Shown: positions 7,702 through 17,509, numbered from the stretch's first letter. The stretch: 64,000 nucleotides of DNA from Paenibacillus riograndensis SBR5 (GCF_000981585.1 NZ_LN831776.1:3579187-3643186), one strand, 5' to 3'. Numbers and translations: made by a program. The notes: a model not told the origin generated them from the letters alone.

Positions 7702-9063
7702 ATGAGAAAAGCAAAGCACCTGGCAGTGTCACTTGCCGCCGTTCTGCTTGTAGGTTCACTGGCAGGATGCGGAGGAAGCAACAACGCCGGGAAGGACAAC
7801 ACTACCAAAGAAAATTCCGGTAACAATGCAGCAAGCACAAATGCTCCGGCTACAGACAAGGCAGCAGATCCTGCTGAAAAGATTGAGCTCTCTTTCTGGA
7901 CATTGGGCAACGTCAACTATGAAGAGCTGGCGAACGCGTATACCAAAGAGCATCCGAACGTTACGATTAAGATTCAGAACACCGGGGACCAGACCGCGCA
8001 TCACAACAACCTGACGACAGCGTTGTCCGCAGGTTCGGGAGCGCCTGATATTTTCCAACTTGAAATCGGTTTCATGGAACGTTTCCTGAGTGCGCAGGAC
8101 AAATTCTACAACTTGAATGATTACGGTGCGAAGGATATTCAAGCCAATTATCTGGATTGGAAATGGAAACAAGCCTCGTCCGTGGACGGCAGCTTCCAGC
8201 TGGGCCTCCCGACAGATATTGGTCCAACCGTTGTGTACTACCGCACAGACCTGGCTAAAAAGGCCGGACTGCCGGAGGACCCTGACGGCTTCGGTGCCGC
8301 TATCGATACCTGGGATAAATTCGCCACAGTAGCCAAAGCGTATAAGGATAAAATCGGCAAGCCCTTTGTCGATCTGACCGACCTGACTTACAACGCGCTG
8401 CGTGACCAATCCAATGATGAGATTTATTTCAGCAAAGCGGACGGCAAATTTATCGGCGACACCAATCCGCAGGTGAAGAAAGCTTATGATTTCACAGTCA
8501 AAGGCATTCAGGAAGGCTGGATCAGCAACTTCATGCTGTGGTCTCCTGAGTGGGGCCAAGGCATGAATGACGGTTCTTTTGCCGTTATTATGGGACCTGC
8601 ATGGATGGCGGGAAATATCAAGAGCAATGCTCCTGACACCTCCGGCAAGTGGAAAATTGCCCAGCTTCCTGAAGGCGCAGGCAACTGGGGCGGATCTTTC
8701 ATCACGCTGCCGAAGGAAGGCAAGCATCCTAAGGAAGCTTATGACTTCATCCAGTGGCTCGTGAACAAAGACAATCAGCTCGAATCGTTCAAAACCAAGG
8801 GTCTGATGCCTTCTATTCCGGCGCTCTATGAAGATCCTGCATTCAAGGATTTCAAGGATGATTTCTTCGGCGGCCAGCAGACTGCAGTTGAATTCGGTAA
8901 ATCGGCAAACCGCGTAAAACCTGTATACTACGGACCTTTGCATGACCAGACCGATACCTTCTTCAAAAATGCACTGAAAAACGTGCTGGAAAAGAAAGCG
9001 GACCCGGCCAAAGAGTGGGATGAAGCCGTGAAGCAGGCGAAAACTCTGGCAGAACGCGGCTAA
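7702..9063 (+). CDS. Sugar ABC transporter substrate-binding lipoprotein (family 1)
   Basis: A protein of 453 residues. The lipoprotein signal ends in the lipobox LAGC (about residue 24), followed by an acid/Asn-rich linker and a two-lobed family 1 binding-protein fold (residues 55-453). It has the typical segments YEELANAYTKEHPNVTIKI near the N-terminus and MGPAWMAGNI in the second lobe. It would capture a sugar or oligosaccharide outside the membrane and deliver it to the two permeases encoded next. No ATPase gene is present here, so a shared MsmK-type ATPase elsewhere is expected. The start is fixed by AGAGGA just upstream and by the signal peptide. Confidence 0.93.
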   Translation: MRKAKHLAVSLAAVLLVGSLAGCGGSNNAGKDNTTKENSGNNAASTNAPATDKAADPAEKIELSFWTLGNVNYEELANAYTKEHPNVTIKIQNTGDQTAHHNNLTTALSAGSGAPDIFQLEIGFMERFLSAQDKFYNLNDYGAKDIQANYLDWKWKQASSVDGSFQLGLPTDIGPTVVYYRTDLAKKAGLPEDPDGFGAAIDTWDKFATVAKAYKDKIGKPFVDLTDLTYNALRDQSNDEIYFSKADGKFIGDTNPQVKKAYDFTVKGIQEGWISNFMLWSPEWGQGMNDGSFAVIMGPAWMAGNIKSNAPDTSGKWKIAQLPEGAGNWGGSFITLPKEGKHPKEAYDFIQWLVNKDNQLESFKTKGLMPSIPALYEDPAFKDFKDDFFGGQQTAVEFGKSANRVKPVYYGPLHDQTDTFFKNALKNVLEKKADPAKEWDEAVKQAKTLAERG

Positions 9064-9090
9064 GTCTTGTAATTGAGTTATCATTGCTCG

Positions 9091-9128
9091 TCCGGACTCA
9101 GGAGGGAAGCACCTTCTATGAGTCCGGA
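9091..9128 (+). other. Intercistronic hairpin between binding protein and permease
   Basis: Arms TCCGGACTCA (9091-9100) and TGAGTCCGGA (9119-9128) pair perfectly and lack a long T run. Such hairpins behind a binding-protein gene often protect its mRNA and lower downstream expression, giving more binding protein than permease; that role is inferred. Confidence 0.65.
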
Positions 9129-9160
9129 TTTAAAAACGTTATATTCCCTGGAGGTGTGAC

Positions 9161-10114
9161 ATGGCTGAGCCCGTACTCGCGAGTCCACATGCCGAGAGCA
9201 AACGCCCTTTTTTGACTGAACAAAGACGGAGCCGTATTACTGCGTATACCTTTATTTCTCCTTTCTTTATTCTGTTCTCGATATTTGGACTGTACCCGAT
9301 TTTTTTTACGATTTATTTGTCCTTTTTCAAATGGGATGCCTTGGGTCCCATGAAGTTCGTCGGTATGAAAAACTATGATCTGGTGACGAGCGACCCCACC
9401 TTCTGGATTTCGTTCTCCAACACGCTCATTATGGGCCTTATGGGAACCGTTCCGCAGATCATTCTGGCGCTGCTGCTGGCCGTGCTGCTGCATTCCGGCA
9501 TGACCAAATTCAAAAAAACGTTCCGTATTCTCTATTTCATGCCGAATATCACTTCAATCGTCGCCGTTACGCTGGTATTCAGCACCCTGTTCGGCAATAA
9601 CGGGATGATCAACTGGATGCTGAATGGACTGGGCCTGGACAGCGTGGCCTTCAACTCCGGCTGGTGGGGCGTCAAAATCGCCATTTCCACAATGGTCATG
9701 TGGCGCTGGACGGGCTACAACGCGATTATATTCCTCTCCGGCCTGCAGAGTATTCCGACGGATCTGTATGAAGCTGCCCGCATCGACGGAGCGAACCGAA
9801 GACAGCAGTTTACGTTCATTACCATGCCGCTTCTCCGGCCATTTATTGTTTTTGTTACGTTGCTGTCCACGATTGGCGCTCTTCAGCTCTTCACCGAGCC
9901 TTATGTCTTCCTGGGACAGTCCGGAACCGGCTCTACACGGCAGGAAGGGATAACGATGGTTACCTATCTGTACAGTGAAGCTTTCCGCAACGGGTTCTTT
10001 GGCACAGCGGCAGCTACGGCAGTTCTGCTGTTCCTCGTCACGATTATTTTCTCCTTGCTTAATATGCTGGCTTCAAGCCGCATGGGCGGAGATACAGGAG
10101 GGAAAAAAGCGTGA
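9161..10114 (+). CDS. Sugar ABC transporter permease (MalF/UgpA-like)
   Basis: The protein has 317 residues and six transmembrane segments: one around residues 30-60 and the rest from about 90 to 300. The EAA loop at about residue 205 (YEAARIDGANRRQQFTFIT) contacts the ATPase in binding-protein-dependent importers. Strong GGAGGTG precedes the ATG. It overlaps the next permease gene by four bases (GTGA), so the two halves of the channel are translationally coupled. Confidence 0.93.
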   Translation: MAEPVLASPHAESKRPFLTEQRRSRITAYTFISPFFILFSIFGLYPIFFTIYLSFFKWDALGPMKFVGMKNYDLVTSDPTFWISFSNTLIMGLMGTVPQIILALLLAVLLHSGMTKFKKTFRILYFMPNITSIVAVTLVFSTLFGNNGMINWMLNGLGLDSVAFNSGWWGVKIAISTMVMWRWTGYNAIIFLSGLQSIPTDLYEAARIDGANRRQQFTFITMPLLRPFIVFVTLLSTIGALQLFTEPYVFLGQSGTGSTRQEGITMVTYLYSEAFRNGFFGTAAATAVLLFLVTIIFSLLNMLASSRMGGDTGGKKA

Positions 10115-10974
10115 GCACACTGCGTACGTACAAAAAAAATCCGGACGATCTTGGCCTTTTCGGTAAGTTCTGGTTCTATGTGCTGATGATTCTCGGCGCC
10201 CTGGTGTCCATCTTCCCGTTTTACTGGATGTTTGTTGTAGGCACCAATGATAAAGGTGCTGTGTTCCATGTGCCGCCGCTGCTGACCATCGGGGACCAGT
10301 TCATCGACAACTTCAAGCGTGTGCTGGATAAAGCAGATTTCTTCCAGGCGCTGGGCAACTCCCTGTTTGTATCCTCTATGGTGACCATCTCGGTCGTGTT
10401 CTTCTGTACACTGGCCGGTTATGCATTCGCCAAATATGAATTTCCATTCAAAAACGTGCTGTTCTACTTCGTCATTGCCACATTGTTCGTACCGCAGCAG
10501 CTCGGTGTGCTGCCAACGTATGTCATTATGGCAAAGCTGCACTGGATCGACAGCTTCAAGGCACTGATCGTGCCGGCGATGGTTAACGCGTTCGGGATCT
10601 TCTGGATGCGCCAGTACATTTCTACAGCCGTACATACGGAGCTGATCGAAGCAGGCCGCATCGACGGCGGGGGCCATTTCCGCATCTTCTGGAATATTGC
10701 GATACCGGTCATTACGCCGGCGATGGCTACACTCGGCATTCTGAACTTTATGACGGTGTGGAATGATTTCTTCTGGCCGCTCGTCGTTCTGAAGAACAAA
10801 GAGCATTTCACCATTCAGATTGCGTTGCAGCAGCTATTCACTACACGTGACGGCTTGGATTATGGAATGATCATGTCCGCGACCTTTACAGCAACCCTGC
10901 CGCTGCTGGTGGTATTCCTGCTGTTCAGCCGCTGGGTCATTGCCGGACTGACCTCGGGTGCAGTCAAGAGTTAA
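10111..10974 (+). CDS. Sugar ABC transporter permease (MalG/UgpE-like)
   Basis: The protein has 287 residues and six transmembrane helices. The first is at about 22-45, and the EAA motif lies near residue 178 (LIEAGRIDGGGHFRIFW). It starts with GTG inside the stop codon of the first permease; GGAGGG lies about 8 bases before it. Together with the preceding gene it forms the membrane channel for the sugar bound by the lipoprotein. Confidence 0.93.
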   Translation: MSTLRTYKKNPDDLGLFGKFWFYVLMILGALVSIFPFYWMFVVGTNDKGAVFHVPPLLTIGDQFIDNFKRVLDKADFFQALGNSLFVSSMVTISVVFFCTLAGYAFAKYEFPFKNVLFYFVIATLFVPQQLGVLPTYVIMAKLHWIDSFKALIVPAMVNAFGIFWMRQYISTAVHTELIEAGRIDGGGHFRIFWNIAIPVITPAMATLGILNFMTVWNDFFWPLVVLKNKEHFTIQIALQQLFTTRDGLDYGMIMSATFTATLPLLVVFLLFSRWVIAGLTSGAVKS

Positions 10975-11038
10975 CAGGAAATAAGGATTGCCGTGAAGAA
11001 TAATAAGGACATAGGACAGCAGGAGGAAGGGTAGGATT

Positions 11039-12763
11039 ATGAAGCTCCGCCGCAAAATATTGTTCGCTATTATTCTTCTCGTGTTCATCCCCGTCATTGT
11101 GATGGGCAGTGTTACTTATATTAATTTCTCCAACGCCATGGAGAAGAAATCCAGCAATTTCTACTGGATCTCGCTTCTGGAAACGGACCGCAAGCTGAAG
11201 TTCGCACTCAGTGAAATTACATCCATTACGAATTCGGCCATTACGCAGCCGGCGATTCAGCAGTCGCTGAAGCAGCCGGATTTTGTGCTGACCTATGACC
11301 GCAAGCAGGAGATCAACAATCTGCTGATCAACCATCCGATGATCACCTCGTTCAGCCTGTACGGCAAGGACCGTCTGCTGTACCAGTACAATGCGCCCAT
11401 GTCTTTTGCGGATATGCGCCAGCAGACCTGGTATGGGGCGATGGAGAGGGCTGAAGGACGCCCTGTCTGGTCCGGTCCCGGAGAGAACGGCTCGGAATCT
11501 TCAGGCGAGCCAGTGCTGGTGCAGGCCAGAATCATTAAGGATTACTATTCGCTGGAGGATATCGGATATCTGGTGGTGTATGTGAAGCCGGATTTGCTGG
11601 ATCAGATATTCTGGGAAGCCGCAACGCTGAAGAAAGGGGATATTCTGCTGGTGAACAAGCAGGGGAATATCGTCTTTAACAAATCCGGTGAGCACATCGG
11701 ACAGCGGACGGATTTTCCCTTTTTACAGGAGAACTACAACCAGGAGCAGGACTATTACATTGACAATTATCAGGGGGAAAAATCACTGATTACTTTCCTG
11801 CCTTCACATAATGCAGACTGGTATTTGGCAGCGATTACACCGATGAATCTGATTTCTTCAGAGTCTGTGTCGATCCGCAATATTGCGCTTATACTGGGTG
11901 CGGTTTCGCTCATCTCCGCCTTTTTGTTCGACCATTATTTTATACGCAGGCTGGTGCGCAGCATCAATAGTGCGGTGAACGGAATGAAGCGGGTCAAACA
12001 GGGCATCTTCACCCCCATTAACGTACCGGCCCGTGCCGATGATGAAAGCGATTCGCTGATTGACGGCTTTAACCGGATGAGCTCACAGATCAGCGAACTG
12101 ATCGAACAGGTCCAGACCGAGCAGGGCCGTAAAAAGGAAGCGGAAATGCAGGCGCTGATGGCGCAGATTAATCCCCATTTTATCTATAATTCACTGGAAT
12201 CGATTAACTCCATGGCTGTGCTGGCCGGCAACCGCGATATCAGTAAAATGGTCGTCTCGCTCGGCAGGCTGCTGCGGATCAGCATCAGCCAGAATCAGGA
12301 GCTGATTCCGCTGCAGATGGAATTTGAGCATGTCCGCCATTATCTGGATATCCAGAAATTCCGTTTTGAAGACAAGTTCTCTTATGCACTGGAGCTTCCG
12401 GCATCGCTCAAAAATCTGATGACACAGAAGCTTATTGTTCAGCCGATTGTTGAGAACGCTTTGTACCATGCCATTGAACAGATGGAGGAGCATGGGGTGA
12501 TTACAATCTCTGCGGAGGAGACGGGAAAGGATCTGATCATCATCGTGAAGGACAACGGACCCGGCTTTGAGCTTGCCACCTTGATGAGTCTATGGAATGA
12601 GGAACGCACCAATCCGAAAAAATACAGCGACAGCGGGGTTGGACTCAAAAATGTGCATGAGCGTCTGAATATCCGGTTCGGCAATCCTTACGGGATTGTG
12701 GTCTGTTCCTCTCCCGGCTTCGGGTCAACGATTTGCATCCGTATTCCGAGAATTCTGCCATGA
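11039..12763 (+). CDS. YesM-type sensor histidine kinase
   Basis: A 574-residue kinase. An N-terminal transmembrane helix (about 8-28) leads into an extracellular Cache-like sensor of about 250 residues, then a second helix (about 282-304) and a HAMP linker. The His_kinase domain carries the phospho-acceptor in INPHFIYNSL (near residue 380). The C-terminal ATPase domain has the N box IVENALYHAIEQ and G boxes KDNGPGF and GVGLKNVHERL. It pairs with the YesN-type regulator at 14163. AGGAGG is placed 12 bases upstream of ATG. Location within the transporter operon suggests that it senses the transported sugar or its binding protein. Confidence 0.94.
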   Translation: MKLRRKILFAIILLVFIPVIVMGSVTYINFSNAMEKKSSNFYWISLLETDRKLKFALSEITSITNSAITQPAIQQSLKQPDFVLTYDRKQEINNLLINHPMITSFSLYGKDRLLYQYNAPMSFADMRQQTWYGAMERAEGRPVWSGPGENGSESSGEPVLVQARIIKDYYSLEDIGYLVVYVKPDLLDQIFWEAATLKKGDILLVNKQGNIVFNKSGEHIGQRTDFPFLQENYNQEQDYYIDNYQGEKSLITFLPSHNADWYLAAITPMNLISSESVSIRNIALILGAVSLISAFLFDHYFIRRLVRSINSAVNGMKRVKQGIFTPINVPARADDESDSLIDGFNRMSSQISELIEQVQTEQGRKKEAEMQALMAQINPHFIYNSLESINSMAVLAGNRDISKMVVSLGRLLRISISQNQELIPLQMEFEHVRHYLDIQKFRFEDKFSYALELPASLKNLMTQKLIVQPIVENALYHAIEQMEEHGVITISAEETGKDLIIIVKDNGPGFELATLMSLWNEERTNPKKYSDSGVGLKNVHERLNIRFGNPYGIVVCSSPGFGSTICIRIPRILP

Positions 12764-12777
12764 AGGGAGCGGACGGG

Positions 12778-14145
12778 ATGACCAAAAAGCAGATGGTGCA
12801 AAGATGGCTGACCAAATGGGGCTGGATTCTGCTGTACATTGTTCTTATGTCCGGGGCGGTCCTGTACATTATGCAAGGCGGCAGAGAACCGATTGAGGAT
12901 AATTCACAGGAAAAAATTACACTGACTTTCCGGCATTTCTGGATCAAGGAACATGACCGGCCGCTGCTGGCCATTTTTGAGGAGGTTGTGAAGGAGTATC
13001 AGGGGGCGCACCCTAATGTAAAAGTGAATTTTGAGGGGCTGGACCAGACGATACACCGTGAGCAGAAGCTGAAAAGCGAGATGGTCACCGGCACGCCCCC
13101 GGATATGTTCGTGCTGTTCGGAGGCGCAGAGATTGAACCTTATGTGCGCTCCAACCGCCTGATGGATCTGACGGATTTTGCACAGGAGAACGGCCTGAAG
13201 GACCAGTTCAAGGATCTGCACCTGTGGACATTTAACAATCATATCTACGGATTGCCGATTGAAGGTAATGCGGAGCCGCTGTATTATAACCGGACGGTCT
13301 TCAATAAGCTGGGCATTAAAGTGCCCGGGACGCTGGCAGAACTGGACGCGGCGATCGTTCAATTGAAGCTGCAGGGGTACATTCCGTTTGCGCTCGGCAA
13401 TGAAGACCGCTGGCCCGCAGGGATATTCGCCCATTATTTAATGGACCGGTATGCCGGTCCGGACCTGATTCAGAAGCTGGTTACGGGCAAGGATGGAGCC
13501 AGCTTCGGGAACAGCTATTATAAACAGGCCTTCCGGCATTTCGGTCTATGGGTCCATGAGAATGCGTTTAGCCCGGACTCCAATAATACCTCAACGGAAA
13601 ATGCAGTCCGCCTGTTCACAAGCGGCAAAGCTGCTATGTATTTGAACGGAAACTGGGATATTAATCTGTTCTCCGGGGAGAACGCGCCGGCGGATTTTCA
13701 GAACGAGGTGGGAGTCATCCCGTTCCCCGCACTGGACGGTGGTGAGAAAGCCTCCATTGCCGGCGGATATACGATAGGGATCGGACTGTCCTCCAGCCTG
13801 ACAGGTGCGAAGCGGGAGGCAGCGCTGGAACTGATGAAGGCGCTCTATACCCAGGAGACACAGAAGCGGATTGTGTATGAAGGGCTGAGAATTCCGTCCA
13901 TGCGCATTACCTTTGACCCCAATAAAACAGGGCCGGTTTTTGCCCAAGTGATGGAGCTGATGGAGAACAATCAGCAGAGCTTTGTGCCTTATGACAATCT
14001 TCTGTCACCGGAGGTTAAAAAAACGTTCCTGAGTGTCATTGAAGAAATGATTGATGGCGGCCTGCAGGGGGATGAGGCGCTGAAGGAGCTGCAGGCTGCA
14101 TCGAGACAGTATTGGAAATTGATTCGGAGCTCGGCCATTCAATAA
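12778..14145 (+). CDS. Membrane-anchored extracellular solute-binding protein, putative sensor partner
   Basis: The protein has 455 residues and a family 1 solute-binding fold like the lipoprotein at 7702. Its N-terminus is an uncleaved-looking transmembrane helix (about residues 13-33) with no lipobox cysteine. ATG at 12778 is preferred because AGGGAG lies about 8 bases before it; two in-frame starts lie at 12733 and 12760, inside the kinase gene. Its place between kinase and regulator resembles AraP-AraS-AraT of Geobacillus, in which a binding protein presents the sugar to the kinase. A sensor role is inferred; it could simply be a second transport receptor. Confidence 0.85.
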   Translation: MTKKQMVQRWLTKWGWILLYIVLMSGAVLYIMQGGREPIEDNSQEKITLTFRHFWIKEHDRPLLAIFEEVVKEYQGAHPNVKVNFEGLDQTIHREQKLKSEMVTGTPPDMFVLFGGAEIEPYVRSNRLMDLTDFAQENGLKDQFKDLHLWTFNNHIYGLPIEGNAEPLYYNRTVFNKLGIKVPGTLAELDAAIVQLKLQGYIPFALGNEDRWPAGIFAHYLMDRYAGPDLIQKLVTGKDGASFGNSYYKQAFRHFGLWVHENAFSPDSNNTSTENAVRLFTSGKAAMYLNGNWDINLFSGENAPADFQNEVGVIPFPALDGGEKASIAGGYTIGIGLSSSLTGAKREAALELMKALYTQETQKRIVYEGLRIPSMRITFDPNKTGPVFAQVMELMENNQQSFVPYDNLLSPEVKKTFLSVIEEMIDGGLQGDEALKELQAASRQYWKLIRSSAIQ

Positions 14146-14162
14146 GCCTGGGGGGTCTTAAG

Positions 14163-15761
14163 ATGGGTGCAACACAGGAGAAATACAAAGTGCTGCTGGT
14201 AGATGATGAGCCGATCATTCTGCGGAGCCTGAAGGTCGCCATCCCTTGGGAAGAGCTGGGCCTTGCCATTGCGGGGGAAGCGCGGAATGGAGAAGCGGCG
14301 CTGCAGCTAATCGAAGAGACGGCACCGCAGATTATCATCAGCGATATCCGTATGCCGGTCATCGACGGCATCGCGCTGATGAAGGAGGTGCTGCCGCGCA
14401 GCAGCAAGCTGATCTTTATTTTCATCAGCGGCTACGGAGAGTTTGAGTATGCCCGGGAAGCGCTGCGCCAGGGGGCCTTTGACTACTTGCTGAAGCCGAT
14501 CGATCATGATGAATTGACGGAAATGCTGACCCGGGCCATAGCCAGGCTCAAGCGCCAGAAGGAGAATGAGCAGCTGATGCTCTCGGTGCAGACCTTGTCC
14601 ATGCTGGCCCGCGAGCGGATGTATGCCGAGTTCACACTCGGCAATCCGCGTCCGCTTCAGCATCTGAAGTGGCTGGAGAACAGCGAGCTGGAGGGCGAGT
14701 ATTTCATGGCCGTGGTCCGGCTCGATAATTACGCTTCCTTGACGGCGCAGTGGAGCGTGGAGGAGAAGCGGCTTTGGCTGTTCGCAGTAAGGAACATTCT
14801 GGAGGAATGGTCGCTGGAGAACGGCGTGCTGTCCGTGTTCCCGTTCTACAACGGGGAGTGGATTCTGCTCTTCCCCGGTAGTCTTGGCAGTGTCAGCAAA
14901 GAACTGGGCGAGCAGTTGATTTCCGGAATCAGGAAATATTCGAAGCTGGAATGCTCGGTAGGCATCAGCCGCATCACCCGGGGCATTGACCAGCTAAGCA
15001 CGGTATACCCGCTTGCTTGCAAAGCGCTGTACCAGCGGTTTTATTCAGGTCAGGCGGGAGTGTTCATCGATGAGGAGACGGCGGCTGGCGGCAGCCGGGA
15101 AGTAAAATATCCGAAGGAGCTGGAGCTTGCCCTCATCGAGAGTATCCGGACGGTGGATCTGGAACGGATGCTGTCCTTATTTGATGAAATGTCAGCTTTC
15201 ATTGAAGCCCAGGGGCTTCCGCAGGAGCTGGCCGAGAGACTCATCATTGAAATGATTGTCGTCCTGTACAGACAATTTGAGCACCTCAATCTGCATACAG
15301 ACTGGTCGCTGGAGGGGCTGCTGAGCAGGCTGCACGGTCTGGGCACACTTTCTGCGATGATCGCGGCACTGAAAATGGAATTCAGTGAGTGGATGCTGGG
15401 AAGCAATAAGTCAGCTACCCGCGAGGATGGCCGGAGCGTGGTCGAAAAATCCATGCGGTATATAGAAGCCAACTATCACAAGGATCTCAGCATAGAAGAG
15501 GTGGCGGAGGTGGCGGATTTGAGCATCAGCCATTTCTGTACGCTGTTCAAGCAAATCTCCGGTTATACCTTCCTGGAGTTCGTTACACACTGCCGGATGG
15601 AGAAAGCCAAATATATTTTGCAGAACAGCAATGTTAAGGTTTATCAGGTTGCGCCGCTAGTCGGCTACCAGGACCCGCGCTATTTTACACAGGTGTTCAA
15701 AAAAGCCACCGGCAAGACACCGACGGAATACCGTGAGGAAAATTCCCGGCAGGCGAATTAA
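14163..15761 (+). CDS. YesN-type response regulator with AraC DNA-binding domain
   Basis: A 532-residue regulator. The receiver domain (about 9-125) shows the acidic pair in LLVDDEPI and the phospho-acceptor aspartate at about residue 61 in IISDIRMPV. A long middle region (130-420) is typical of YesN proteins. The AraC-type twin helix-turn-helix (about 430-530) includes LSIEEVAEVADLSISHFCTLF and VGYQDPRYFTQVFKK. ATG 14163 follows GGGGGGT by 7 bases; a longer frame from 14112 would run into the preceding gene without a ribosome site. It most likely activates the sugar transporter operon in response to the YesM kinase. Confidence 0.93.
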   Translation: MGATQEKYKVLLVDDEPIILRSLKVAIPWEELGLAIAGEARNGEAALQLIEETAPQIIISDIRMPVIDGIALMKEVLPRSSKLIFIFISGYGEFEYAREALRQGAFDYLLKPIDHDELTEMLTRAIARLKRQKENEQLMLSVQTLSMLARERMYAEFTLGNPRPLQHLKWLENSELEGEYFMAVVRLDNYASLTAQWSVEEKRLWLFAVRNILEEWSLENGVLSVFPFYNGEWILLFPGSLGSVSKELGEQLISGIRKYSKLECSVGISRITRGIDQLSTVYPLACKALYQRFYSGQAGVFIDEETAAGGSREVKYPKELELALIESIRTVDLERMLSLFDEMSAFIEAQGLPQELAERLIIEMIVVLYRQFEHLNLHTDWSLEGLLSRLHGLGTLSAMIAALKMEFSEWMLGSNKSATREDGRSVVEKSMRYIEANYHKDLSIEEVAEVADLSISHFCTLFKQISGYTFLEFVTHCRMEKAKYILQNSNVKVYQVAPLVGYQDPRYFTQVFKKATGKTPTEYREENSRQAN

Positions 15762-15839
15762 TGTCCTACCCACGCGATCTGGGGGAGAGTTGCCCTCTGT
15801 GGACTGGTGAAGAGAAATAACATTTGGGGAGTCCGCTCC

Positions 15840-15972
15840 TTACGGACCGGAAAACCTTTATTTTCAAGAAAGAGCTACTTTTAGCTGCCTAACGGACCGT
15901 GGAGCGCTTATTGTCTCTCTGACAGACGTTTATGGGTTGAATACCCGCCTATAAAGGCTCTGGTGTCCGTTA
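15840..15972. repeat. Intergenic repeat with three copies of a TAACGGACC motif
   Basis: The motif TTACGGACCGGAAAACCTTT (from 15840) recurs as TAACGGACCGTGGAGCGCTT (from 15890). It returns inverted at 15950-15972, whose complement begins TAACGGACACCAGAGCC. The last two form a long imperfect hairpin. No protein is encoded, and the structure resembles dispersed intergenic palindromes of Paenibacillus. Confidence 0.6.
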
Positions 15973-16113
15973 ATTTGTGAAAAAAATGATTTTCAATAGA
16001 ATAAGTGTTCCTCAGTCCGTATAATAGCCAGACTCCCCCGATCAAAATATCAATCTAGCCGGAAACGGGTATACCTGAAATGTGATCTCCCAACCCTTCG
16101 TTCGTTGCGGCGG

Positions 16114-16230
16114 ATCACAATAATCCTTTATCTTGAGCGCTGGGCCTCTGGGCCGGGTGAACCTAAGGTAGAGGATTTTTTTGGTGTTCAAAAAATAAAC
16201 GAATTTGATATTTGTCTAATTATATATAGA
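16114..16230. repeat. Left direct repeat flanking the RHS island (contains a terminator hairpin)
   Basis: A segment of 117 bases that recurs in the same orientation at 29529-29643 with scattered changes and small indels. It begins ATCACAATAATCC and ends in TTATATATAGA. Inside, ATCCTTTATCTT pairs with AGGTAGAGGAT (with G-T pairs) around a GGCC-rich inner hairpin and is followed by seven T residues, so it works as a rho-independent terminator. The 13.3 kb between the two copies differ sharply from the surroundings in composition. Confidence 0.85.
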
Positions 16231-16696
16231 GAAACGATATATAATTCAATTAGTTTTATAAAAATCCACAACCAAACCGTAACTTTACTAGGAAGAAGTT
16301 TTTAAGTCGATTTCTAGTGTTAATTACGTATTTCGCAACGTCTTTCAGAGTGGAATTACCCCATATTTTGGGGTGGTACCTTAATTTGAAAATATGTTTA
16401 GAGATGGGTGTCGACAGAATTATTTCCGAGTGTGAATAAAACTTGCAAGGAAATTGGGAGAGTGATAGATGTGATTTCAATTTTATTTCTTTAATCTTTT
16501 ATAAATTAAGAGTTTCGACATAACTCATGTTAGTTCTACATTTTCTTCTAAAGAAAAAAAGATGATTGTAGTATAAGATTGGATGTAGTAAAAGAACTCC
16601 AAGTAAAGGAGGGAATTGCAAATAATAACTTTTAGATGAAAATAATGATTACATAATTATCGCTTTTTTGAAAATATTTTGATTGGAGGTCATTTA
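16231..16696. other. AT-rich entry to the island, no gene seen
   Basis: These 466 bases of very AT-rich DNA hold no supportable gene; short open frames lack ribosome sites. A small hairpin ACCCC/GGGGT lies around 16358-16375. The composition break with the 50% GC DNA upstream marks the start of the accessory region. Confidence 0.5.
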
Positions 16697-17356
16697 ATGA
16701 ATAGAAAATTTGATTCTAATTTTAAGAGAACAGTGAGCGTTGTCTCACTTTGTGTGCTTATAGGAGTATCCAACTCTACAGAAGTGTCTGGAAAAACAAG
16801 CCTACTTGAACAACAATCTTTATTATTTAAGGAAACAGAATTGTTAAGTGGAAAAAATTTCAGGAAGTTAAATGTGGCTAATAAAATAAATCCTGTGCTT
16901 TCTACACATAGTGAGTTTGATAAACCATTAGAATTAGGCAGTAATTCTATTTCTTTTGAGAAAGGGTGGAATAAATATTCATTTACTCCAAGTATTTCAG
17001 GTTCGTATACATTTAAGTTGGATTTTGATGAACATATAGAAGAAATGGAGGAAATTCTATATACAATTATTTTGATTGCTGATGTTGATGATATGGGTGA
17101 GGTATTTGCAGAAAATCAAAATTACAGTACTCTATCAGTTAAACTTATTGCAAACAAACAGTATTATCTCTTTATAATGAATCCTAAAATCCCTAATTGG
17201 AGAGCTTCATTAGATATAAGCAAAGAAATTAATGAGTACGATTATATCTATAATTGTAATAACCAATTAATATATATTAAAAATTCGAATAACGTTATAG
17301 TTCGTAAATTTGAATATGATAATAACGGGAACCTAAAGAAATCATATACTCCTTGA
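16697..17356 (+). CDS. Short secreted protein with a YD-repeat-like C-terminus
   Basis: The protein has 219 residues. A signal peptide (about 1-33) precedes an extracellular beta-sandwich region (about 75-180; WNKYSFTPSISGSYTFKLDF resembles prepeptidase C-terminal domains). The last 40 residues look like one or two RHS/YD repeats (YIYNCNNQLIYIKNSN then FEYDNNGNLKKSY). GGAGGT lies 6 bases before ATG at 16697. It is very AT-rich. It may be a remodelled leftover of an RHS protein or an accessory to the large RHS protein downstream; function is unknown. Confidence 0.65.
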   Translation: MNRKFDSNFKRTVSVVSLCVLIGVSNSTEVSGKTSLLEQQSLLFKETELLSGKNFRKLNVANKINPVLSTHSEFDKPLELGSNSISFEKGWNKYSFTPSISGSYTFKLDFDEHIEEMEEILYTIILIADVDDMGEVFAENQNYSTLSVKLIANKQYYLFIMNPKIPNWRASLDISKEINEYDYIYNCNNQLIYIKNSNNVIVRKFEYDNNGNLKKSYTP

Positions 17357-17509
17357 GAAATGAATGTAGTTTTTGCAACAATGATAAAGATGGACATTAC
17401 CAATTTCTTGGATTTTATGTTTGTGCTTAGTTCCTAAAAGCCTAGAGGAAGGTGTGGATATCCATGCTATGGCCATAGGAAATAGAAAATAATAGTGGGA
17501 GTGAATTCA

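Noticed and set aside
7756..9084. A 442-codon open frame on the minus strand opposite the sugar-binding protein gene
   Set aside because: It mirrors the codons of a well-supported lipoprotein gene, has no ribosome site and a composition unlike real proteins; it is an antisense shadow.
16114..16180. Possible riboswitch or T-box in the direct repeat (GGGTGGAC-like bases)
   Set aside because: The T-box GGGTGGNACCGCG core is not matched and the fold is fully explained by a terminator hairpin with a T run.
16205..16230. Promoter within the direct repeat (TTGATA and TATATA)
   Set aside because: The spacing between the two hexamers is only about 10-12 bases, too short for a SigA promoter, and no alternative -35 is convincing.
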